DNA from: Boesenbergia rotunda
Lineage: Eukaryota; Streptophyta; Magnoliopsida; Zingiberales; Zingiberaceae
Length of the DNA stretch: 64,000 bases
Direction of reading: 5' to 3'
Assembly (NCBI GenBank): GCA_024364735.1
Contig: JAGFNQ010000294.1
Location: forward strand, 225,582-289,581
Shown here: positions 56,639 to 64,000 of the stretch, in pieces
How positions within the stretch are numbered: the first letter of the stretch is position 1
How the letters are laid out: every line of letters starts with the position of its first letter
Position numbers and translations under genes: made by a program
Notes under the pieces: generated by a model
Database searches by the model: none
The model's input: the letters and a program-made list of their open reading frames with translations, nothing else
What the model was told of the DNA's origin: nothing

Positions 56639-56967
56639 TTGTATGATGAAAATATTCTCTTTCATTAATATGAGATATCATAATGACTTGTCGGCACCCT
56701 ATAAAAGAACCAATTTAATTTTTAAATGAATATATTTAATTTAATTTGTTAGAAAATTTTAATAAAAAAATAAACCATATCATTAATAGATAAGATGGAT
56801 TAGGATCTATTGTAGTCGATCGAACTATTTGAGATTTATTTATTTTTTTGTTTTTCAATTTGCAGCATAGTTAAACTTTATTAATTTGCTTCAAAAAGGT
56901 TGCAACAAGTTAATTACACCGTAATCGACTCGATACATTCCGTCAACAGCGTTAATTAGACCGAGCT

Positions 56968-58299
56968 CTATTTTCGTAAAGCCAAAATAAGTTGCACGAC
57001 CGCAATGTAAATGGACCAAATAGTTATCACCAATGAGACAGTGAACCGTGGATCGCCAAAGAATGTGCGGTGCAGGTCCGCACGCCGTGCATTCCATTTA
57101 GAATTAGCGTGCTCATTAACCTCCTCGAAGACTCGTGAAATGTAGCATCTGTCGTAATCGGCCACCACCTCCTTGACAAGCCTGTTGAAGAACTGGACGA
57201 CTTGTTCGTTGTTGCCCAGCCTGCTGAGGATGATGTTGTTTCGCTGGAGTATTTCCACATCTGCAGCGGTGTCAATGATGTAAGACATGAACAAAGCATA
57301 GTCCGTGATGGGATGGTCGTTGCCAGCGGCAGTGCCGCCGTACTTAATGCCACCCTGCTCCAGCGCGATGAGATTCCCCAACAGGATGTTGCTGCCGTCG
57401 CGCACCACGATCTGGGGGATCTCCAGAACGCCTTCCTTGAAGCTGATGTCTAAGAAATTCGTCGGGTTTTGCTTCTTCCTGAATCTGATTCCTGTGTCCT
57501 GCAGCCGAGTCGCACTCGGAAGCCATACTAGCCTCTTCCAATTTGACCGACTATGATGATCGGGTCGAGGATTAATACTTATACATGTGTTTATCGCCAC
57601 AATGCATAAGTAAAAAAGATGGAGAATGTGGTGAATTCGAGTAGCATCGTCAGGTACTCGTAGCACCTCGTAATGGGCAAAGCCACTGAATAATTCGACG
57701 ACCCATTGCTTTAGCCTACCACGCTCGTTAGGGAACGCGGAGTCGAACAAAGTCTCCAGCAAAAAGAAGGGCAATTGGTTCTCCAACAGCAACATGTCTT
57801 GTGCCACTACTGTTCTTGATCGTCGCCACTTCGTAAAGATGATCAGGTTTTCTTTTCTTTCCGATGCCTTCCACAGCCATAGCTTCTCGATGACAAACAC
57901 ACAGTCTAACAACATCATCTCGATAAATTCATCATCGTCCATCTGGATCGATTGGATTGAGTAAGCATTGCGAGCTTCACTTGCTTTTGCCTTGATTAGT
58001 TTGACATAGTCCTTGAGACCCATTCCTGGATTTTGGGATAGTAGCTCGTTGAGCAAAACCCACTTTTGTCGATTCATGGCTTTAAGGTGAGGCTTATGAC
58101 GATGATAGGGCCCGAGTGAGACCATCATTGGCTCGTAGGCCTCAGGTTGGACACCTCGTAAAATTTCAAAGACTTTGAAGATTGTTGGCCCTTCTGCCCT
58201 TTGCCTAATTGCTTCTTCATGGCTTGCGACGGCCAATAATCGTCTTTCCTCCAATCTTCTCACCAATTCCTCATCTAAGTCGTCGATTGTAGCACTCAT
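56968..58299 (-). CDS. DUF247 (UPF0481) protein, copy 4, intact
   Basis: 443 residues from MSATIDDLDEELVRRL at 58299. An upstream in-frame ATG at 58356 would add 19 residues, but copy 3 has no such extension, so the inner start is preferred. Relative to copy 3 it carries an extra segment AIRQRAEG near residue 30. DUF247 signatures: TIFKVFEILRGVQPEAYEPM, SLGPYHRHKP, DCVFVIEKLWLWKASER, MLLLENQLPFFLLETLFDSA, HHILHLFYLCIVAIN, NFLDISFKEGVLEIPQIVV. The C-terminal hydrophobic segment (TVSLVITIWSIYIAVVQLIL) is the probable membrane anchor. No intron. Tandem partner of copy 3, clearly similar but not identical, so both are apparently kept open. Function unknown. Confidence 0.93.
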   Translation of the reverse strand: MSATIDDLDEELVRRLEERRLLAVASHEEAIRQRAEGPTIFKVFEILRGVQPEAYEPMMVSLGPYHRHKPHLKAMNRQKWVLLNELLSQNPGMGLKDYVKLIKAKASEARNAYSIQSIQMDDDEFIEMMLLDCVFVIEKLWLWKASERKENLIIFTKWRRSRTVVAQDMLLLENQLPFFLLETLFDSAFPNERGRLKQWVVELFSGFAHYEVLRVPDDATRIHHILHLFYLCIVAINTCISINPRPDHHSRSNWKRLVWLPSATRLQDTGIRFRKKQNPTNFLDISFKEGVLEIPQIVVRDGSNILLGNLIALEQGGIKYGGTAAGNDHPITDYALFMSYIIDTAADVEILQRNNIILSRLGNNEQVVQFFNRLVKEVVADYDRCYISRVFEEVNEHANSKWNARRADLHRTFFGDPRFTVSLVITIWSIYIAVVQLILALRK

Positions 58300-58636
58300 C
58301 TTTATTTTTTTATTAGCTATATTAAAAACAAACAATATTATTATTAATAATTTCATATAAATAAATTATAAATTTCATTTTTTTAATTTTATTTAACATA
58401 TATTCATTTAGTCTAACCAATACCAAAATGATAAAAAAAATCAAATTTATATTTTTAAATAAAATAAAATAAAATAAAAAATCGATACGTAGTTTTAATT
58501 GATTTTTTCAATCTAAAAATATTTATTTTCTCATTTAAACATCAAGAGATAAACAAATAATCTTTTAATCCTTCAAAAAGTTTAGTTTTTATTCTAAAAA
58601 TAAATTGACAGCCAATTATAAGGGTATATATAAAAT

Positions 58637-58854
58637 GATATACTCAGTGAAAATTTTTAAGAAAAAGTTTAGTGAATGACATGATATTTTATATGCAACG
58701 ATCTCTGACGGGTTCATCGTGTCTCCCAGGGTATAGTTTGATTCAGGGTGGCGGCCGGAAGCCGCCGATGATGTCCGAGCAATAATCGAACATATGCATG
58801 TAAAGTACCACGTCATTCATTGAGCGTTTCATTGAATTTTTTATCATATACTTC
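58637..58854. mobile_element. Small insertion with 9-bp TSD, unit 2 (Mutator-like MITE candidate)
   Basis: 218 bp between ATATAAAAT at 58628-58636 and 58855-58863. Absent at the matching place in unit 1 (about 52295-52310). It contains a GC-rich hairpin GGCGGCCGGAAGCCGCC at about 58750. A 9-bp duplication is typical of Mutator-like elements, but clear terminal inverted repeats are not seen, and AT-rich sequence weakens the TSD call. Confidence 0.55.
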
Positions 58855-58977
58855 ATATAAAATATATTAACCGTATTTGAATAAAAAAAATATATTCTCC
58901 AAAATCAATTTACTGAAAAATTTGAGAAAACAATACCTCTTTGTTTTGTAGTTATGAAGTCGATAGTAACAAAAAAT

Positions 58978-59029
<52 letters not shown>
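58978..59029 (+). repeat. (AT)n microsatellite
   Basis: About 25 AT units; only about seven are present at the same place in unit 1 (about 52421). Confidence 0.9.
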
Positions 59030-59033
<4 letters not shown>

Positions 59034-61431
59034 TTTTGAATGAACAATATACACAATCATTTAAAAAATAATTCTCATCAATTTACAAGGTAAATAATTT
59101 TTAAAAATAAATATAAACAAAATCTACATACTTTCAATCAATTGCATAAATAAATTCTTAATTCATCATCTATCATAACTAATTTAAAATTTTAATGAAT
59201 CACATGCAAATGAAATTAAAAATATTTAATTTAATCAAATGTATCTGAAATATAATTACCTGGAGATATTGCTTATTCTCATATTCGTCAAACAGGATCA
59301 AATCATCAACAAGATTTGCAGAAACAGCAAAATAATGATGAATAATTATCATAAAATTAAGGAAGAAAAGGAAGAAAAACTTATAGGAAAATTTAATGCT
59401 TCTTGATATGAGCATGCAAATGAAGGAAGAAAGGGAAGAATAATTATTCTGAAATTAAAAATGAAGGAAGAAAGGGAAGAGCTTACAGGCAATTAGACCT
59501 TGTTAAGCATGCATATTCGATCTCACAAATGAAGCCAAATTTATAGGCATGAATTGCGTTTACCAGATTAATTTATATACTGCCAATAATATTCATCATC
59601 ATTAATTAGCTGAAAAAATAATAGAAAACAATTGATCAATAATTAAGTAGATGCATTGTCATGAAATGCACAGTCGTCTTTGGTTAATTAAAATATCTTC
59701 ATTTCATTTTGTAAAAGATTAACTTCTTTTACAAAGACTACCGTCGACTTTGATTAATTCAAACATCTTTAAAAAAAGACTTGAGTGCGACTCAAATATT
59801 ATAACTTCTTTTACAAAGACTACGGTCGACTTTGATTAATTCAAACATCTTTAAAAAAAGACTTGAGTGCGACTCAAATATTATAACTTCTCACTAAAAA
59901 ATATCATTGAATAGTGACGGATAGATAATATCCGTCGCTAATATTATGATTCAGGTTAAACCCCTAATTATAGTGACGGCCACGCGATCTGAACTTCCTC
60001 TCTCCCCGTCTCCGACGCTTCTCCCTCGTCCCCGGCGCTTCTCCTTCGACGAACCCTCCTCCGATCCCAGGTACGCTATGCTACGTGATTTTTCTTCCTT
60101 GTTTTATGCTTTCACGGTGTCGTGGCCTTCTCAATCCGACAGCTCCGGTCAGTCGGGGCCAAGCGGAGTAAATACTATAAAAAATATATTTAAAATGAAA
60201 AAATTTTTGAATGCATGCAGGGCCTGAAGTCATTCAGGCCCTCCTAGGATGAATTTAGGTCCTGCGTTTAAATATGAAATTATGTGTTTTGATAGGATTT
60301 TTATATATTAATATATTTATTAAATATTATTTAATATATTAATTTATATTAATCAAATATAAAAAATCATCTCTTTATATTTTTGAAAATTATATTGGAA
60401 GATATGTTATATTAATTGAAATAATTTTTTTTCTTTATCATATGTTTTTTAGACGATTCAAATAATATATTATTTTAAAATGAAAAGTCTGAAAAAGTAA
60501 ATTCAGATGTCTCGGGATTCGTTACTGAGAAAGAGAAAGACAATACTTGGCGGGAGGGGTATAAGAGGAAGTTTACTAAAATGGATGTGTCATTTGGTAA
60601 AAATGAAACCCTGGTACGCTTTTTCGTAAATATCAATTCTCAGGTGCGCCCTTTGGTAAAAAGTCGATTATATAATAACAACCAAACTAGAAATGTCGAA
60701 AGTTAACTTTACCGACGAAAAAAATATTGGTAAAAGGTAATTCGTTCGTCTCTAGTGCCTCCGTCAATCCGTCTCAGAATTAACACCGAAGAGATAAATC
60801 ATGGGAGCTACTAGCCTGGACGTTGTGGCTAGTACATGGGGAAGGCGGACATATTGACTTTGTCAAATTTTGACTCTCATATCTCATACTGACAATACTG
60901 ATGTATTAACTATCAATTCAACTCGTGAAGAGACAGATAGTGCCGATTAAGATTTTGATTTGAAATTAATTGTATTATTGGGTGTCCGACTATATTATAA
61001 CCCGACTAGGTTTATATTGGTGATTAAAGAACCTTGCTCTTGTACATATTGTAAATTAAAAATGTATTAACTCTTGAAAAATATTTTAATATATTTTTGG
61101 TTTTTAAAAGTAGATTAAATGACGTTTTTGTAATTTTTTGCCGACCACATGCATGTCAATTGAAGTTAGGGCAGATCAAACTAACGTCCCCCACGTCAGC
61201 AATGACGCGTGACGACTCGTTGTCACCTACCGTTGACTCAATTTGCCATCAGATCGCCATCGCACGGTTCCTATCCAGAACAGTTACCATTCCACCTTTC
61301 CATTTAAACCTTCCTCTCGCTCCCGTTTGTTTTCACTTCGACTCACGAGTATTAATTAAGGCTTAAAACTGAGATGAGCAAGGTCATTAGTCTTAGGCTT
61401 CTATTCTATCGAGCTAGCTAACACTCACCGT

Positions 61432-61867
61432 TAGGGGTGAGCAAAAATTTAAAAAAATCGAATTAACCGATCCGAATCGACCGAATTTTGAAATTCGGTT
61501 CGGTTGATTCGATTTTCGATTTTTTTAAAATTCGATTCGATTTTTCGGTTAAATTGGTTCGGTTTCAGTTTTAAATTTTATAATTCGGTTAAACAGAATA
61601 AATCGAATAAATATATTAATTTAATTATTTTTTATTTAAAAATATAATTAATTAAATAAAAATCTGATTATTTTAATTAAAATCAAATTAAATTTAAAAT
61701 TTCGATTAATTCGGTTAATTCGGTCAAAAACCGAATTAACTGAAAAAAATTGGTTCGGTAAGTTCGGTTTTTTAGAAAATTCGGTCGGTTCGGTCGATTC
61801 AAAAAAAATTGATTAATTCGGTTTATTCGGTTCGGTCGGTTCGGTTTTAATTGAATACACACCCCTA
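61432..61867. mobile_element. hAT-type MITE in the unit 2 intron
   Basis: 436 bp, ends TAGGGGTG/CACCCCTA, 8-bp TSD CTCACCGT (61424-61431) and CTCACCAT (61868-61875), one mismatch. The body is made of repeated TTCGGTT and AACCGAA motifs, as in common plant hAT MITEs. The empty site is in unit 1 at about 55759 (CACTCACCGTTTGATT). Confidence 0.9.
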
Positions 61868-61971
61868 CTCACCATTTGATTTGCTTCTGCAGGGGAAGAG
61901 CAACAGTAGTGGCAGGGACCTGCGATGGCGATGGTTCTGCAGGGGAAGAGCGGACGGGTGACGATTGCGGC

Positions 61972-62340
61972 CAAGGCGGAGAGGAAGGTGGAGTTCCGGG
62001 ATCGGGTGGCGGTACAGACAGAGAGGAAGGTGGAGATCCGGGATGAGGTGGTGATCAAGGCAGAGAGGAAGATGGAGTTTCAGGATCGGGTGGCAGTACA
62101 GACCGAGAGGAAGGTGGAGTTCCGAGATCGGGTGGCGGTACAGATAGAGAGGCAAGTGGAGGAGCGGGATCGGTGGCTGCCATGACGGAGAGGAGGTTGG
62201 AGCTCCTCCCCCCGCTAAGAGTAAACCCAAGCTCCCGGATGGGGTGGTGGTGGTCAAGACGGACAGAAAGGATTGGGTGGCGGTCAAGATGGAGAGGCAG
62301 GTTGAGCTCCGGGATCGAGTGGCGGCCAAGACAAGAGGAG
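61972..62340 (+). repeat. 42-bp coding minisatellite, unit 2
   Basis: Same unit as 55866-56216; about six full copies plus degenerate ones, with one-base losses that break the frame. Confidence 0.85.
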
Positions 62341-62734
62341 GGTGGAGCTCCTCCCCCCTGCTAAGAGTAAACGTAAACCCAATAAGTAAGAAGAAAACTA
62401 ATGAGGTTTGTCCGTCCAGGAGTAGTCGGACAGGTTTGTAATTTGTACTTCTATGCGTACTTTTTTTTTTCTTAATTTGTATTTAAAAATTGGACTTCTA
62501 TAATCGATCCAGTTCCCAACGTATTCACCTTTAAAGTTGAGGATACATAATTATCAAGTTTGTCATGGTACTTATACAGAACAATCTAAGTTGAGGATAC
62601 ATTGAAAATTCCAAGAAAATTAATCAATGTCTTCTTTGTATATGGTTGGCGTATTTAAAGGGAGCCTTTTTATAATTCAGGCTTTTAAATGTACTTAATT
62701 GACAATTTGTAATAAGCTAACAAAATTAAATAAT

Positions 62735-62925
62735 TGACCCAGTCCAACAACATCATCTCAGGGAACTGATTTTTCACCCGTGCATGTCATCGATCGATCG
62801 TTGCACACTTGCACTGAGTGAGCTACCGTTTCACGCTTCCATTTCGCTTTGCTCGATAAATTGGAGACAGGCACTCAGATTTATTGTAGGATTTTGAATC
62901 AACCACTTGTTGAGCAAGGACAACA
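62735..62925 (-). pseudogene. DUF247 copy 6: short relic
   Basis: CAGTCCAACAACATCATCTCA at about 62741 is identical to 43901-43921 in DUF247 copy 2 (the MMLLDCV region), and AACCACTTGTTGAGCAA (about 62901) matches the LLDKLL region further upstream in the same order. No open frame is left. Flanking 62390-62734 and 62926-63281 show no gene; 63069-63095 and 63141-63167 repeat TTGTGAATGAGACTTTA. Confidence 0.6.
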
Positions 62926-63281
62926 ATGTGACTTTTCAAAATAATACAAATATAATTTAAAATTTATACAAAGAGAATATGAGAGGGACAAGAAAAAGAA
63001 GAAAATAAATGACAACTAAATAATGTTAGATATAGTGTGAATGAGAAATGTGAGGAAAGATGCTCTATTGTGAATGAGACTTTAGTCCCATATTAAGAGT
63101 TTCTAATGAATAGAAAGGGAGGTGGATAATAAAGAGACTCCATTGTGAATGAGACTTTAATCCCATATTGAAAATCTTAAGGTATAATTGTTGGTTTATA
63201 TTGTTTCACAAGTATGTTAGTTGTGAACAAATGCAAGGGGAGAGACTCTCTATCACGCGTGGGTGCGCAGGGGGATGTAAA

Positions 63282-64000
63282 TGTAGGATCGATGCACGTG
63301 AGAGGGGGGGGTGAATCACGTGACTTTAAAAAAATTAGAGCGCTTCAAAAAAGCGTGCACAGCGGAAAAACAATAAAGCACGAACGAAATACCAATACAA
63401 ACGACACAGATAGTTTTACTTCGTTCGGAGCCTTCGGCGACTCCTACTCGAAGGCCCAGGTCCCTCGGACCTTTCCGTTGGGCAATCCACTAAAACTCTC
63501 TACCGGTAAACCCCGATAGAGTAGGCGAGTACAAAAGAATTGAAAGTGTGACAATCCCCCACTTTCAAGTAATTAAATGCAATAAATAAAAAATTGCGTT
63601 ACCCAACAACTTAGATTTATCTGTAGCAGCTCGGTTGTTGGGAGCGATCTTTCAGCAGCGGTCGGACAGCGTCGAGTCAGAGCACAGACTGCAGCAGAGG
63701 AGCGTGGAAGCTTTGGTACAACGTTGATGTAAAGCTTGGGGTCGAGGGGTGCTATTTATAGCCCCTAGGGCGCCCTGGACGTCGGGGGAGCCCTGCCAAG
63801 TGTCATCCGATCCGCAGTTTGCTCGATCAAGCTTTATCCCGCCTAAATAGGGATGAAGTTTGACCTCTGGGGCGCCCTGGTCGCTGAGGGCGCCCTCGTT
63901 GACCCGGTCTTCTCGGCTGGATAGATTTGATCGGCCTCGCTGGCGTAGGCGCGAAGCGCCTTGGACCTGAGGGCGCCCTGGCTGCTGAGGGCGCCCTGGC
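63282..64000 (-). repeat. SIRE-like LTR, minus orientation, cut by the window end
   Basis: TGTAGGATCGATGCACG at 63282, then GAGAGGGGGGGTGAATCACG, the reverse of the C-rich motif near the 3' edge of these LTRs. A CTATTTATAG (about 63752) is a likely TATA box on the minus strand. Beyond it come GGGCGCCCTGG palindromes (63768, 63870, 63886, 63972, 63989), as in the LTR at 34112. The flanking TSD was not found. Confidence 0.6.

Larger units (their letters stand above)
56219..62345. repeat. Tandem segmental duplication, unit 2 (about 6.1 kb)
   Basis: Head-to-tail copy of 50231-56218. Same order: DUF247 downstream DNA, DUF247 gene (minus), AT-rich upstream DNA, promoter-like block, repeat-protein gene (plus). 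The 58300-61190 stretch has no gene; it holds an AT microsatellite, an 82-bp direct duplication (59721-59802 and 59803-59884) and GTGACGGAT...ATCCGTCGC motifs. Confidence 0.85.
61374..62389 (+). pseudogene. Hypothetical 14-residue-repeat protein, unit 2 (frameshifted)
   Basis: Same model as in unit 1: exon 1 61374-61382 (ATGAGCAAG, donor GTCATT), exon 2 from 61893 (acceptor TTGCTTCTGCAG). One base is missing near 61919 (GACCTGC against GACCCTGC), so the frame ends early after about 25 codons. The repeats (ERKVEFRDRVAVQT type) stay open in their own frame, 61925-62185. The gene end that unit 1 lost is kept here: CCTGCTAAGAGTAAACGTAAA reads KSKRKPNK then TAA at 62387-62389, though another one-base loss separates it from the repeats. 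The intron holds a hAT-type MITE. Confidence 0.4.

Noticed and set aside
58300..58356. 19-residue N-terminal extension of DUF247 copy 4
   Set aside because: Hydrophobic enough to look like a signal peptide, but copy 3 lacks it and DUF247 proteins have C-terminal anchors; taken as 5' untranslated.
60000..60230. 93-residue open frame in unit 2
   Set aside because: The unit 1 counterpart (about 53640-53860) is broken by indels and no domain is visible; left as non-coding.

Overview
This is a transposon-dense window of a flowering-plant nuclear genome. Evidence: plant-type introns (GT-AG), DUF247/UPF0481 genes, Ty1/copia elements primed by initiator-Met tRNA (TGGTATCAGAGCC), Ty3/gypsy long terminal repeats (LTRs), a plant pararetrovirus relic, tRNA-derived SINEs and several classes of MITE. 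The species cannot be fixed from the sequence; the large SIRE-like copia LTRs and Tekay-like gypsy LTRs would fit a large-genome monocot, but that is only an impression.

Left half (1-28966) is almost wholly retroelement. A SIRE-like copia element (1692-14519) is split by a solo LTR (5548-10642, target-site duplication [TSD] ATTAC), which is itself split by a gypsy-type solo LTR (7329-10308, TSD CCTAA). Its right LTR is followed by a second gag stub, so the order is LTR-internal-LTR-internal. Next come a capsid-region relic of an endogenous caulimovirid (15521-16895), a minus-strand gypsy RNase H and LTR relic (16890-18196), a minus-strand copia derivative with two LTRs but only gag (18197-21979), another minus-strand copia LTR with its leader (22048-25144), and a decayed plus-strand copia element with a 406-bp 3' LTR (25145-28966).

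The middle (28967-48269) holds two broken DUF247 genes in a segmental duplication (28967-30626 and 43530-45176), a DUF247 3' relic, a SIRE-like 3' region and LTR (about 30627-35573), a gypsy LTR plus gag start (35574-36885), a copia solo LTR with perfect TSD (39760-41956) and two gypsy LTRs on the minus strand.

The right part (48270-64000) is the gene-bearing part. It starts with the last seven exons of a HI0933/YhiN-type flavoprotein gene (48329-50009) whose 5' exons are missing. Then comes a head-to-tail tandem duplication of about 6 kb (50231-56218 and 56219-62345). Each unit carries one intact intronless DUF247 gene on the minus strand and, on the plus strand, a small two-exon gene model coding a 14-residue repeat protein that I do not recognise (open in unit 1, frameshifted in unit 2). 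At least six later insertions (MITEs, SINEs) sit in one unit and are absent from the other. A further DUF247 scrap and a window-truncated SIRE-like LTR close the window.

Apart from the two DUF247 genes and possibly the repeat-protein gene, nothing here looks functional. All DUF247 copies are on the minus strand, which suggests an old tandem array broken up by retroelements. The most unusual signal is that the SIRE-like LTRs carry arrays of near-perfect hairpins, different in each family, with base changes in one stem arm matched in the other.
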